64,000 nt of DNA, from assembly GCF_025165795.1 (NCBI RefSeq), contig NZ_JAJAGO010000008.1, positions 62,001-126,000 on the forward strand, written 5' to 3'. This DNA is from Streptomyces gossypii. Its GTDB lineage: Bacteria; Actinomycetota; Actinomycetes; Streptomycetales; Streptomycetaceae. Below are positions 32,749 through 42,236 of this stretch, in pieces. Each line of letters starts with the position of its first letter. The first letter of the stretch is position 1. The position numbers and the translations under genes are program-made. Under the pieces are notes generated by a model, which was not told the origin of the DNA, made no database searches, and worked only from the letters and a program-made list of their open reading frames with translations.

Positions 32749-35115
32749 ATGCACACCACCGCACGCCCCAAGCCGCTGCTCCCGCACGACCCGGAGAGCC
32801 TCGGCCACTGGCGGCTGCTCGGCCGGCTCGGCGCGGGCGGCATGGGCACCGTCTACCTGGCCCGCTCCCCCGGCGGCCGTACGGTCGCGCTCAAGGTCGT
32901 GCACCCGGCCCTCGCGCGGGAGGCCGAGTTCCGCGCCCGCTTCCGCGAGGAGGTACGCACCACCCGGGCGCTCCTGAACCAAGCCGCCCCCGGCGCCAGG
33001 CACTTCGCAGCCGTCGTCGACGCCGACACCGAGGGGCCGCGCCCCTGGCTGGCCACCGAATACCTGCTGGCCCCGACCCTCCAGGACGCGGTGGAGGCGT
33101 ACGGCGCCTGGTCGCCCGCAGCCGTACGTGCGCTGGGCGGCGGACTGGCCGGGGCGCTTGCCGCCGTGCACCGGGGCCAGCTGGTCCACCGCGACCTCAA
33201 ACCGTCGAACGTACTGGTGACCGCCGACGGCCCACGGGTGATCGACTTCGGGATCGCACTGTCCGAGGGAGGCCGGCGGCTGACCCGTACCGGCTATGTG
33301 CTGGGCTCCGCCGCCTACATGGCGCCCGAGCAGGCGGACGGCCGCGCGTCGACGCCGTACTCCGACGTGTTCGCGCTCGCCGGGGTCATCGTCTTCGCCG
33401 CGACCGGTCGCGGCCCGTTCGGGCACGGCACCTCCGAGGAACTGCTCTACCGGGTGGTCCACGGGCAGCCGGAGCTCGCGGAGCTGGCGGCGGCAGATCC
33501 GGACGGCTCGCTGCACCGGCTGCTGGCACGCGCCCTGGCGAAGGACCCGACCGAGCGGCCCAGCGCCGCCGAACTCACCCGGCTGCTGTGCCCGGAGGAC
33601 GTGGACGCGCCGCCCTTCTCCGCGCTGCTCCCGGCGCCGGTCCTCGCCGACATCGCCGCCCGTACGACCCTGCGCTGGGACGTCCCGGACAGCCACCAGG
33701 TCCCGGAAGCCGCGCCCGCGGACGCGCCGCGGCCCACAGGGGCCGACGCGGGGCAGCGCACCGCGAGCGGGAGTGGCGGCACCGGCGCCGGCGCCCGGCC
33801 GGGCCGCCGCGCGCTGCTTCTCGGCGCGGCCGGGACGCTCGCGCTCGCCGCGGCGGCGGGCACGGCAGCGTACGCCGCAGGCCGGGCCGCCCGGCCCGGA
33901 GCACCGGCCTCGGCGGGCCCGAGCGCGGACGGCTCGCCGTCACCGTCCCAGGGTGCGGGAGGGCGCCGGGCCAAGGGCACCGCCCCTCGCCCGCTGTGGG
34001 AGTACCGCGGCGGGCTGCTCTCGCTCGGCCGGCCCGAGCTGGCGGGGGACGTGCTGGCGGCGCGTACGGAGACGGCCGGCGAGATGTACGGCATCGACGT
34101 CGCGAGCGGCAGCGTGCGCTGGTCCGCGCAGGGCGTGGCCGGAAATCATCCGGTCGCCACCCCGGACGGTGCGACCGTCGTGCTGTCGGCTCTGTACTCC
34201 CAGGACGAGGACCGCCTCGCCTTCGTCGCCACCGCCGACGGACGCACCTGGTACTCCGACCCGCTCGGCGTCCGCTTCGACCGGCTCGCGGGCTCCCCGG
34301 CCGTCGCCTTCCACGGCCGTACGCTCTTCGCCGTCGGGCAGCGCACGCCCCGGAGCGGCCTGCCCGGCGGCGGCGACGGCACGACCGAAGGTCCGCTGGA
34401 CCGGTATCTGTTCGCGTACGACATCGACCGCGCCCGGATGCTGTGGCAGCGCGCCATCGCGCCCGGCGCGGCCGGTTCCACCAGCGGAGTCGTGTCCGGT
34501 CGGCGGCTGCTGCTCTGCGAGGCGGACACGCTGCGGGCGTACGACCTCAAGGACGGCTCCCGGCTCTGGGAGACGGAACTGCTCGCGGTGCGCGAGGACG
34601 ACGACTCGCTGAACCGCGCCGTGGTGTCCGCAGGCAAGCACGGGGTGCTGGTCTCGGGCCGGGAGCTGCTGCTGGTCGACCCCGCCGACGGCCGGGCGAG
34701 GTGGCGCCTCGGCGAGAAAAGCGTGCGGCCCGGCAAGGACGACCCCGAGGACCGGCACCAGGGCGACGCCGTGTTCGGCGCCCCGGCGGTTTCCGGCGGC
34801 AGCGTGTACGCGACGACACCCGGGCAGTCCGTGACGGCGTTCGATCTCGCCACCGGACGGCGACGGTGGCGCTGGCGCTCGGACGGGCAACTCGGACAGC
34901 CACCGGCCCCGGTGACGGTCGCGGACGGCCTGGTCTTCCCGCCGCTTCCGGGCGGCAGGATCGTACTGGCCGCACTCGACGCCCGCACCGGTAAGGGGAC
35001 CTGGCGGATCAGGGAGAACGAGTACAGCGGATCGGACACCCACCTCGCCGCCGACGGAAAACGGCTGTACGCGGCCCGCGGCCCCCATGTCCTCGCGCTG
35101 CCCCTGGGCCGCTAG
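32749..35115 (+). CDS. Ser/Thr protein kinase with C-terminal beta-propeller
   Basis: A 788-residue kinase with all catalytic elements: GAGGMGTVY (28-36), Lys49, HRDLKPSN (147-154), DFG (166-168), and AYMAPEQ. The membrane segment is about 357-383. Propeller blades such as GIDVASGSVRWS and VTAFDLATGRRRWRW follow. It starts 15 bp behind the pseudokinase gene and is probably co-transcribed, so the two proteins may work together. Its stop codon TAG lies within the left arm of the palindromic element at 35112. Confidence 0.92.
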   Translation: MHTTARPKPLLPHDPESLGHWRLLGRLGAGGMGTVYLARSPGGRTVALKVVHPALAREAEFRARFREEVRTTRALLNQAAPGARHFAAVVDADTEGPRPWLATEYLLAPTLQDAVEAYGAWSPAAVRALGGGLAGALAAVHRGQLVHRDLKPSNVLVTADGPRVIDFGIALSEGGRRLTRTGYVLGSAAYMAPEQADGRASTPYSDVFALAGVIVFAATGRGPFGHGTSEELLYRVVHGQPELAELAAADPDGSLHRLLARALAKDPTERPSAAELTRLLCPEDVDAPPFSALLPAPVLADIAARTTLRWDVPDSHQVPEAAPADAPRPTGADAGQRTASGSGGTGAGARPGRRALLLGAAGTLALAAAAGTAAYAAGRAARPGAPASAGPSADGSPSPSQGAGGRRAKGTAPRPLWEYRGGLLSLGRPELAGDVLAARTETAGEMYGIDVASGSVRWSAQGVAGNHPVATPDGATVVLSALYSQDEDRLAFVATADGRTWYSDPLGVRFDRLAGSPAVAFHGRTLFAVGQRTPRSGLPGGGDGTTEGPLDRYLFAYDIDRARMLWQRAIAPGAAGSTSGVVSGRRLLLCEADTLRAYDLKDGSRLWETELLAVREDDDSLNRAVVSAGKHGVLVSGRELLLVDPADGRARWRLGEKSVRPGKDDPEDRHQGDAVFGAPAVSGGSVYATTPGQSVTAFDLATGRRRWRWRSDGQLGQPPAPVTVADGLVFPPLPGGRIVLAALDARTGKGTWRIRENEYSGSDTHLAADGKRLYAARGPHVLALPLGR

Positions 35116-35280
35116 GGCGTGTTTCGAAAGTAGCGCCGGTAAGGCCCGCGGCGTCTGGTGCGTGCGCTCGCAAGGCGGAGGATCGCCCTCGTAATGGGTT
35201 ACTCGGGCGACTCCGACAAACGCAGCGAGCGTGCGTGCCAGACGCCGCGGGCCAGGCGGGACTTTCGAAACACGCCCTAG
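35112..35280. mobile_element. 169-bp MITE-like palindromic element
   Basis: The ends are perfect inverted repeats, ctagggcgtgtttcgaaagt (35112-35131) and its complement (35261-35280). The inner arms also pair with few mismatches (about 35143-35170 with 35229-35256), so nearly the whole element can fold. CTAG at both ends looks like a target duplication as made by IS5-type (IS427-group) elements. No transposase is encoded, so it is a non-autonomous remnant. It supplies the stop codon of the upstream kinase gene. Confidence 0.75.
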
Positions 35281-35428
35281 GGCAGTCCGGGGATGCCGAG
35301 CGGGCCGGTCGGGTGACGGCGCTCCCCCAACGAGTGACCGGGTTGGGCGGACTCGCCCAGTCCAGCGCGCGGGGCGGCCCGCGAGGTGCTCACGATCACC
35401 GGGATACCCCTTCCCGGAGGTGAGTCAG

Positions 35429-36691
35429 CTGAAGTCCGTACGGTCCGCAACCGCGTTGACGGTGGCCACGGCAACGGCGGTCGTCCTGGCCGCGCAGCCC
35501 GCGCTGCCCGCACAACCCTCGCTGCCCGCGCTGCCCGCAGAGCCCGTACTCCGACTGGAACCCGCCGAGCCTGCTGAACAGGCCGAACCCGCCGCCCGAG
35601 CCGCCCTCGCCGACCGGCCGGTCAGCGAGCTGCTGACCGAACTGGACACCCTCTACCAGCGGACCGAGGCAGCCGCCGAGGCGTACAAGAGCGCCGGGCA
35701 GAAGCTGGCGACCCAGCGGACCAAGGCCGAGAAGCTCGGCCGCCAACTGTCACGCACCCGCAGCTCGGTGGACGAGGGCCGTGACGAGGCGGGCCGCCTC
35801 GCCCGCAGCCAGTACCGCAGCGGCGCGCTGGTGCTTCCGGCGGACGCACAGCTGATGCTGGCCGACGACCCGGCGCGCGCGCTGGCCAACGCCCACGCGC
35901 TGGAGCGCGCCGTCAGCCGCCAGGCCCGCACCGTGAAGCGGCTCACCAGTGCCGAGCGCCGCGAACAGGCGCTGGCCGCCCGCGCACAGCGCGCGTTCGA
36001 CCGGCAGCGGCGGCTCGCGGACGGACGGAAGGCACACCGCGACCGGGCACGCGCCAGGCTGCGCCAGGTGGAGAAGCTGCTGACCTCACTCCCCCCGAGC
36101 AAACTCGCACAGTTGCGCGAGCTGGAGGACACCCGGACGGCACGCTCCCAGGACGCGTTCCTGGCCGAAGGGACACTCGGCGGTGCGGCGGGCGCCGCGC
36201 GGACGCCGACCCGGCAGGGCGCACGCGCGCTCTCCTACGCGCTCGCCCAGCAGGGCAAGCCGTACGCGTGGGGCGCGGAGGGCCCCGGATCGTTCGACTG
36301 CTCGGGTCTGACCGCGCGCGCCTGGGAGCAGGCCGGGCACTCCATCCCGCGCACCAGCCAGCAGCAGTGGCGGCAGCTGGAACAGGTGCCCCTGCATGAG
36401 CTGCGCCCCGGTGACCTGGTCGTCTACTTCACCCGCGCCACCCACGTCGGCCTGTACGCGGGACGCGGCATGATCGTGCACGCGCCACGGCCCGGCGCGC
36501 AGGTCAAGGTGTCGCCGATCGCCGCGAATCCGGTGCTCGGCGCGGTGCGGCCGGACCCGGAGTCCCGGCCGCTGCCCTTCTACGACCCGCCCCCGCTGCC
36601 GACCGGCGACGAACGGGGCGGCCAGGGAAACCAGGGAGGTCAGGGCGCCGGCGACGACGCGGGCTACGACGCCGCCGCGCCGTCCGGCTGA
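35429..36691 (+). CDS. Secreted NlpC/P60 peptidoglycan endopeptidase
   Basis: A 420-residue exported hydrolase. Signal peptide (KSVRSATALTVATATAVVLAAQPALPA), an acidic PA-rich stretch, a long coiled coil (about 70-220), then the NlpC/P60 domain with Cys291 (SFDCSGL), His339 (THVGLYAG) and His351 (VHAPRPG). It cuts peptide stems in the wall. Start choice: GGAGGTGA (35416-35423) is followed after 5 bases by CTG at 35429, the best-placed start, while the GTG at 35420 lies within the ribosome site. A CTG start is unusual. Confidence 0.85.
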   Translation: MKSVRSATALTVATATAVVLAAQPALPAQPSLPALPAEPVLRLEPAEPAEQAEPAARAALADRPVSELLTELDTLYQRTEAAAEAYKSAGQKLATQRTKAEKLGRQLSRTRSSVDEGRDEAGRLARSQYRSGALVLPADAQLMLADDPARALANAHALERAVSRQARTVKRLTSAERREQALAARAQRAFDRQRRLADGRKAHRDRARARLRQVEKLLTSLPPSKLAQLRELEDTRTARSQDAFLAEGTLGGAAGAARTPTRQGARALSYALAQQGKPYAWGAEGPGSFDCSGLTARAWEQAGHSIPRTSQQQWRQLEQVPLHELRPGDLVVYFTRATHVGLYAGRGMIVHAPRPGAQVKVSPIAANPVLGAVRPDPESRPLPFYDPPPLPTGDERGGQGNQGGQGAGDDAGYDAAAPSG

Positions 36692-36706
36692 GCGCGCACC
36701 GATCCG

Positions 36707-37243
36707 CTACCCGTCCACCGCCGACCGGCGCAGCTCGGAACGGATCTCCGGCGAGAGGACGTGCCCGGCACGGCCCACGAACCGGGCCATCTGATAGGCG
36801 ATCACGCTCATGTCGCAGTCCGGCATGGCGTGGACGCCCAGCAGTGAGCCGTCACTGATCGCCATCACGAAGAGGCTGCCCTCCTCCATGGCGACCATCG
36901 TCTGCTTCACCTCGCCGGCCTCCATCAGACTGGCGGCACCCGCCGTCAGCGAGGCGAGCCCGGAGACGATGGTGGCGAGGTCGGCGCTGGAGCCACGAGG
37001 GCCCTGGCCGTGGTCCTGGCCGGGCTCCTGGCCGGGCTCCCCGTCCTGGTCCTGGCCGGGCTCCGCCTCCGGGCCGGACTGCGGATCCGACTGCGGATCG
37101 GAGGAGATCAGCAGCACACCGTCCGACGACACGACGGCCACGGAGCGGACTCCGGGTGCCTCCTCGACAAGGTCCGCCAGCAGCCAGCGCAGGCTGCGCA
37201 CCTCACCGCTGTCCGTCGCGTCCCGTGCTGTGGGAGCGTTCAC
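36707..37243 (-). CDS. Roadblock/LC7-domain protein (CvnB type)
   Basis: A 178-residue roadblock protein: LRWLLADLVEEAPGVRSVAVVSSDGVLLISS, then an inserted Gln/Pro/Asp/Gly-rich low-complexity stretch of about 35 residues, then ADLATIVSGLASLTAGAASLM and FVMAISDGSLLGVHA. In conservons this protein links the sensor kinase to a small GTPase. GTG at 37243 overlaps the kinase stop (GTGA). The usual next genes (DUF742 and GTPase) are missing. Confidence 0.85.
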   Translation of the reverse strand: MNAPTARDATDSGEVRSLRWLLADLVEEAPGVRSVAVVSSDGVLLISSDPQSDPQSGPEAEPGQDQDGEPGQEPGQDHGQGPRGSSADLATIVSGLASLTAGAASLMEAGEVKQTMVAMEEGSLFVMAISDGSLLGVHAMPDCDMSVIAYQMARFVGRAGHVLSPEIRSELRRSAVDG

Positions 37244-40038
37244 GGGCGTGCCTCCTCGTCCTCAGCGTCCTGAGTGTCCTGGGCGTCTTGAGTGTCCTGA
37301 GCGTTCTCTGCGTTCGCCTCGTGGCCTACGAGGGCGGTCTCCTCCGCCGCGTCCCGGTGTCCGTCCCGTGATCCGCGCTGGAACCCGCCCAGCTGTCTGC
37401 GCAGCGCCTCCGCGTCCACCCCGCCCTTGCGGGGCGGTGGTGTGGGGCCGGGCGCGGCCGTACCCGGCACGCGCACCGGCAGCCCCGTCCCGGTCCGCTC
37501 CTGCCCGGGGGCGGGGGCGGCAGTCCCGGCCTCGCCCGCAGGCTCGGGCGCGGACACCTCGGGCTCGGGCGCGGACACCTCCGCCTCGGCCGTGCGTGTC
37601 TCCGCACCCGGCGCCGTATGCCCCGCCCGCTCGTGCTGGTCCCGCTCGTGCTGATCCGGGTCGTACGAGCCCGGCAGGTACTCGTCCGGCAGATACGCGT
37701 CCGGCAAGTGCTCGTCCGGGTCCGGCGTCGGGACCGGGCTGCCGAGCACCGCTCCCGGAGGCGCCGCTTCGCCACGGGACGCCGGCCTCCGCGGCCCCGG
37801 TACGGCCGCCGTGTCCCGGTCGGCGGGCCGCCGCCGTACGGGCAGCGCGCCCGGCACGGCCTCCCGCAGCGACGCGGACGCGTCCGGTGCCGTCCCGTGT
37901 CCGGCGTCGCTCGCGGGCTCGGGCTCCACGTGCTCCGGCACGGCGTGCCCGGTCAGCAGGGCGCGGGGCAGGGTCACCGCCGCCGCGATGCCGCCCCGGG
38001 CCTGCTCTCGCAGCTGCACCCGCACCCGGTGGCGGGCCGCCAGCCGGGCGACGAGTTCGAGCCCCAGCCCCATTCCGGGGCTGCCACCTGGTTCCCTGGA
38101 CTCCAGGGCGTCCAGCTGCGCGTTGAGCTCGGCCAGCCGCTCCCCCGTCATGCCGCTTCCGCCGTCCTCGACGGAGAGCGTGATCTCACCGCTGCGCAGC
38201 GTCCGCCCGCTCACCCGCACTTCGGAGTCCGGGACGGAGAACGCGGTGGCGTTGTCCAGCAGTTCGGCGACGAGGTGGGTGATGTCGTCCGCGGCGATGC
38301 CGGACACCTGCGCGCCGGGCGGCAGCGAGTCCAGCCGGACGCGCTCGTACTGCTCTATCTCGCTCACCGCGGCTCGCAGCACGTCCAGCAGCGGCACCGG
38401 ACCGGCCCCCAGAGCCGTGGAGTTGGGGGCACCGGCGAACAGCAGCAGGCCCTCGCCGTGACGGCGTATCCGGGTGGCCAGGTGGTCGAGGGCGAACAGC
38501 TTGCCGAGCCGGTCCGGATCGGCTTCGTCCGCCTCCAGCGACTCGACGACGCGGAGCTGCCGTTCGACGAGTCCGAGCGTGCGCCGGCCCAGCTCCTCGA
38601 TGGCGCCGCCCGGCACGCGGGACGCCTCTTCGAGCCGCCTGGCGAGGATCTCGCACTCGGCCTGGAGACGCTCGTGCTCGGCGGTCAGCTCGGCCTTGGC
38701 ACCGGCCAGTTCGATGCTGTCGGTCTCAGCCCCGACCGCGCGCTCCTGGAGGTCGGCGACGCTCTCACGCAGCTGGTTCAGTGCGCGTACGGCGTCGGCG
38801 AACTCGTCGTTCCGGCCGCCGCGCAGCTCCACCGGCTCGCCTCCGGCCGGTTCTCCGGCCAGCCGCTCCGCACCGCGCCGCAGTACGGCCAGCGGGCGGG
38901 CCACCGAGCGCGCCGTCTGCACGCTGATTCCCACCGCCACCAGCAGACAGGCGGCCACCAGCGCGAACCGGATTTCGAGCGCCGTCACTTCCTCGTCCCG
39001 GAGCTGCTCCAGACGGCTCAGCTCGTCGGCGGCGAGGGAGGAGTGGACGCTGCGCATCGCGGCGAGGCGGGCGGAGAGAGCGGAGCGCACCCTGTCGGCG
39101 TTCACCGTGCGGTCGGCGGGCGTGAGCGCGGGGCCGTCGGTGAGCCGGGCCAGATAGCGCTGTGCGGTGGTGATCTCGGCGCCGGTCAGCGTCTCCTCGT
39201 AGGTCTCGCGGGCCGGTTCACCGGCGAGCTGGTCGAAGTCCGCGAGCGCGGCCTCGGAGCGCAGGTGCGAGTGCTGTGCCGCGGTGGTCAGTTGCCGCTG
39301 GGAGCCGCCGGCCGCCAGCGCGCCGCGCAGCAGGCCGCGGGTGGCCGACGCCTGCTCGACGGCCCGGCCGAGGTCGGGCAGCGCCTCGGCCGTCGCGGCG
39401 GCGGCGCCGGAGTCCGAGCGGGCCGCGGCGCGCGAGATCTCCTGGAGCCCGCGCACCGCCTCGGTGTAGTTCTCGTACGTGTCGTGGGCGCCTCCGGCCT
39501 TGGCGCTCTTCGCGCTGGCAAGGGCCCGCTGCCGTGTCTCCGGCACCGCCCCGAGCTTCCGGCGCACCCCGGCCGGTACGGCGTCGGAACCGAGCACGTC
39601 GCCGATCTGCCGGTCGACCCGGGCCCGCCGCGAGGTGCTCACGCCCTTCTCGCCACCGCCACCCCGCGCGGCCGCATACGCGACCATGTCGTCCCGCTCA
39701 TCGGCGAGGGAATGCGCCAGGGCGAGGGCACGCTGGTTCAGCGCGGCGCGGTCGACGCGGTCCTGGGAGTCGGAGAGCTCTCCCCAGGCGGCGAAGACGC
39801 CCGGCGCCCCCGCGCCGACGACGGCCAGCGCGCACAGTGTGACGGAGACGAGCAGCCGGTTGCGTACACGCGCCCGCCGTGGCGTAGGGGTCAGCGGGGC
39901 GGCTGCCGTGCCGCCAGGTTTCCGAAGTCGCTTCGTCCGCACTCGCTTCGTCCGCACCCGTGCTCGCAATCTCGTCCCGCCCGGCCGGGGTCGGGCCCCG
40001 GAGGCGACAGTCCAACTCGAGTCCAGCTTGCCGGACAT
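37240..40038 (-). CDS. Nitrate-sensor-type membrane histidine kinase (CvnA type)
   Basis: A 932-residue sensor kinase. Basic N-terminus, first membrane helix (LLVSVTLCALAVVGAGAPGVFA), a helical NIT-like extracellular domain of about 280 residues, second membrane helix (FALVAACLLVAVGISVQ), HAMP, coiled coil, and an HATPase domain with LLDNATAF (N box), VEDGGSGM (G1) and GMGLGLELVARLAARH (G2). No classical phospho-accepting H box is obvious, as in other conservon kinases. The C-terminal 200 residues are disordered and repetitive (EVSAPEP, QDTQDA). ATG at 40038 is a choice among several. Coupled to the roadblock gene. Confidence 0.85.
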   Translation of the reverse strand: MSGKLDSSWTVASGARPRPGGTRLRARVRTKRVRTKRLRKPGGTAAAPLTPTPRRARVRNRLLVSVTLCALAVVGAGAPGVFAAWGELSDSQDRVDRAALNQRALALAHSLADERDDMVAYAAARGGGGEKGVSTSRRARVDRQIGDVLGSDAVPAGVRRKLGAVPETRQRALASAKSAKAGGAHDTYENYTEAVRGLQEISRAAARSDSGAAAATAEALPDLGRAVEQASATRGLLRGALAAGGSQRQLTTAAQHSHLRSEAALADFDQLAGEPARETYEETLTGAEITTAQRYLARLTDGPALTPADRTVNADRVRSALSARLAAMRSVHSSLAADELSRLEQLRDEEVTALEIRFALVAACLLVAVGISVQTARSVARPLAVLRRGAERLAGEPAGGEPVELRGGRNDEFADAVRALNQLRESVADLQERAVGAETDSIELAGAKAELTAEHERLQAECEILARRLEEASRVPGGAIEELGRRTLGLVERQLRVVESLEADEADPDRLGKLFALDHLATRIRRHGEGLLLFAGAPNSTALGAGPVPLLDVLRAAVSEIEQYERVRLDSLPPGAQVSGIAADDITHLVAELLDNATAFSVPDSEVRVSGRTLRSGEITLSVEDGGSGMTGERLAELNAQLDALESREPGGSPGMGLGLELVARLAARHRVRVQLREQARGGIAAAVTLPRALLTGHAVPEHVEPEPASDAGHGTAPDASASLREAVPGALPVRRRPADRDTAAVPGPRRPASRGEAAPPGAVLGSPVPTPDPDEHLPDAYLPDEYLPGSYDPDQHERDQHERAGHTAPGAETRTAEAEVSAPEPEVSAPEPAGEAGTAAPAPGQERTGTGLPVRVPGTAAPGPTPPPRKGGVDAEALRRQLGGFQRGSRDGHRDAAEETALVGHEANAENAQDTQDAQDTQDAEDEEARP

Positions 40039-40516
40039 CTCGTCCGGCCGACCCGCGTAGCCAATCTCGCATGACCGGCCCACCACCCGATGCGTACGGC
40101 GTCCGACGCGTACGGCACACAACCGGTTCGTACGGCGCGAGAAGGGCCCGCCCCGGACTCACGACGTCCGACCTTTCCAGGATCGAAATGGGATGGGCGC
40201 GTTTCCTCCACCGCACCATCCGAAGGAGTGAACATCAACCGGGAGTTGGCGTACAACTCGCGCCGGTGCCTTCACCGGGGCCCGGCGCTGGGCGGGTTGG
40301 AAATCCCGGCGAGCGCCTGGCAGTATGCCCGCCCGCAGCTTCAGGGAGCGTCCCCCATCGGCTCACCGAAGCGGCCGGCGGCACGCTGAGCCGCCGGCCA
40401 AGCCGCTGGTCCGACGGCTGGGCCGGTTGATTGTCCAGACCACTCGGCCGCCACCCGCCCTGACTCGGTGACTGCTGAGTGACCGGTCCGACGACGGCTC
40501 CGGCAGTATTGGGCCC
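40039..40516. other. 478-bp gene-free region
   Basis: No convincing gene. It contains a perfect 10-bp hairpin at 40373-40399 and must hold the divergent promoters of the sensor kinase and the phosphatase; I see no consensus promoter. Confidence 0.5.
40373..40399. repeat. Perfect 10-bp hairpin
   Basis: GGCCGGCGGC and GCCGCCGGCC are separated by 7 nt, 118 bp upstream of the phosphatase start. Function unknown. Confidence 0.55.
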
Positions 40517-41383
40517 ATGCGGATCGAAATGGCGAGCGAGCCGGGCAACCCCCAGCGCCCCAACGAGGACTACACATCGGTGGCGCTACCCGCGTCAGGT
40601 GACGGCGGCACTCTCGTGGTGCTCGACGGGGTGACCCCGCCCCCGGACGAGGACGGCTGCGTGCACGGGGTGCCATGGTTCACGGCCCGGCTGGGCAGCG
40701 CGCTCCTCGAACTCTGCACCGCCCGCCGGGATCTGGCGCTTGCCGACTGTCTGGCCGGGGCCGTCTTCCGCACCGCCGAGACACACCGTCCGACCTGTGA
40801 CCTTTCTCACCCGCGCACTCCGCAGGCGACGGTGGTCATCGCCCGCTGGAACGACAAGTGGGTCGAACACCTGGTGCTCTCGGACTCCACCCTGCTGCTG
40901 GAGCACTGGGACGGCTCGGTGACACCCGTGCTCGATCCCCGTCTGGACGAGCTGCCGCCCGAGGTGAGCGCCATGCGCCGCGAGGTCCGCGCGATGCCGC
41001 GCGGCTCCACCGAGCGCGCCACGGCCGGGGCGGCATACGCCCGCGCCGTGGAGGCGCTGCGCAACGCGCCCGACGGCGACGGCTTCTACACGGCGGCTGC
41101 CGATCCGGCGGTCGCCGCGCGGGCGGTCACGGGCAGCACACCGCGGCCCGAGGTCTCCGCGCTGGTCGGCCTCACCGACGGGGCGACCCGCTGGACCGAG
41201 ACCTTCCATACGGGCGACTGGGCGGCGCTGGCCGCCCTCGTACGGAAGGAGGGCCCGCACGCACTGATCTCCCGGGTCCGCTCGTCCGAGGCCGCGGACC
41301 CGGGCTGCACGGCCTTCCCCCGCGGCAAGCGCCACGACGACGCGACGGCCGTACTGGCGGAGCTGGCTCCCCAGGGTCTTTGA
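40517..41383 (+). CDS. PP2C-like protein phosphatase
   Basis: A 288-residue protein with degenerate PP2C motifs in order: RPNEDY (motif 1), VVLDGV (motif 2, metal Asp), VLSDSTLLL, GLTDGATRW (metal Asp) and GKRHDDATAV (terminal Asp). It would dephosphorylate Ser/Thr proteins and could oppose the kinases encoded 5-12 kb upstream. No ribosome site stands before the ATG, so the mRNA could be leaderless. It is convergent with the MarR gene, 3 bp away. Confidence 0.78.
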   Translation: MRIEMASEPGNPQRPNEDYTSVALPASGDGGTLVVLDGVTPPPDEDGCVHGVPWFTARLGSALLELCTARRDLALADCLAGAVFRTAETHRPTCDLSHPRTPQATVVIARWNDKWVEHLVLSDSTLLLEHWDGSVTPVLDPRLDELPPEVSAMRREVRAMPRGSTERATAGAAYARAVEALRNAPDGDGFYTAAADPAVAARAVTGSTPRPEVSALVGLTDGATRWTETFHTGDWAALAALVRKEGPHALISRVRSSEAADPGCTAFPRGKRHDDATAVLAELAPQGL

Positions 41384-41386
41384 AGA

Positions 41387-41959
41387 TCACGGGAGCGGGG
41401 CTCTCTCCTCCTCGCCGCCCGCGAGGCTGTTGAGGCGGTGCAGCAGGCGGGCGAGTTCGGCGATCTCTCCCCGCTCCCAGGCCGCCAGCTTGCGGCGGTA
41501 CTCGGCGCGCCGGGCACTGCGTACGCGGGTGAAACGGGTACGGCCCACCTCCGCCAGCTCGACGAGCGAGGCGCGCCCGTCGGCCGGGTCCCTGGTGCGG
41601 GATACGAGGCCGAGCCGTTCCAGGGCGGACAGCTGGCGGCTCATCGTGGCCTTGCCCACGCCGAAGTAGGCGGCCAGGTCGGTCGCCCGCTGCGGCCCGG
41701 CGTCCTCGAGCCGTACGAGCAGGCCATAGGCGGCAGGCTCCAGATCCGGGTGGACCTCGCGGGCCATCTCGCCCGAGGAGGCACGGGCACGCCGCAGGAA
41801 CACCGTCAACTCGCGTTCGAGGTCGAGATACTCCGGTCCGTAGGAACCGCCCTCCCCGGGACCGCTCTCCCCCGAGCGGGGGAAGGCCCTCTCCGCTCCG
41901 CGGGTCACACCACTGCGTGGGCTGTTCGGCGCGTCGTCCTCGGTTACGGGCTCGTGCAC
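41387..41959 (-). CDS. MarR-family transcriptional regulator
   Basis: A 190-residue winged-helix regulator. QRATDLAAYFGVGKATMSRQLSALERLGLVSRTRDPADGRASLVELAEVG is the DNA-binding wing. The first 45 residues are charged and disordered. The GTG at 41959 has GGAGGGGG upstream; the ATG at 41989 has none. Target not evident; GH25 is divergent 277 bp away. Confidence 0.85.
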   Translation of the reverse strand: MHEPVTEDDAPNSPRSGVTRGAERAFPRSGESGPGEGGSYGPEYLDLERELTVFLRRARASSGEMAREVHPDLEPAAYGLLVRLEDAGPQRATDLAAYFGVGKATMSRQLSALERLGLVSRTRDPADGRASLVELAEVGRTRFTRVRSARRAEYRRKLAAWERGEIAELARLLHRLNSLAGGEEERAPLP

Positions 41960-42236
41960 GTCAGCACCCCCTCCGGCTTTCTCCAGCATGAAAGTTTCTG
42001 CCAGCGCTCGCGATCGTCGCAGCTAGGCCAGTATTTCGCAGGAGTAGACCAACGGCGGCGCCCGGTCCCCTTCCGCTGGGCGTGTCTACGCGCGTATCTT
42101 CGCCCTGACATGCTCACACCAGGTCAAGAACACAAGAGAATACGGCACACGTAGAGGAATGTGTTCGCGGACGAGCATGCCGAGGCGACGACCCCCCACG
42201 GTCCCCCCCACCCCACTGAGATCTCCGGAGGCAGCG

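Noticed and set aside
35281..35428. A c-di-AMP (ydaO-type) riboswitch upstream of the NlpC/P60 gene
   Set aside because: Such riboswitches often precede wall hydrolases in Streptomyces, but I could not find its conserved core here and the space is short.
37618..40074. 818-codon plus-strand open frame opposite the sensor kinase
   Set aside because: The minus strand encodes recognisable HAMP and HATPase motifs; the plus frame shows none.
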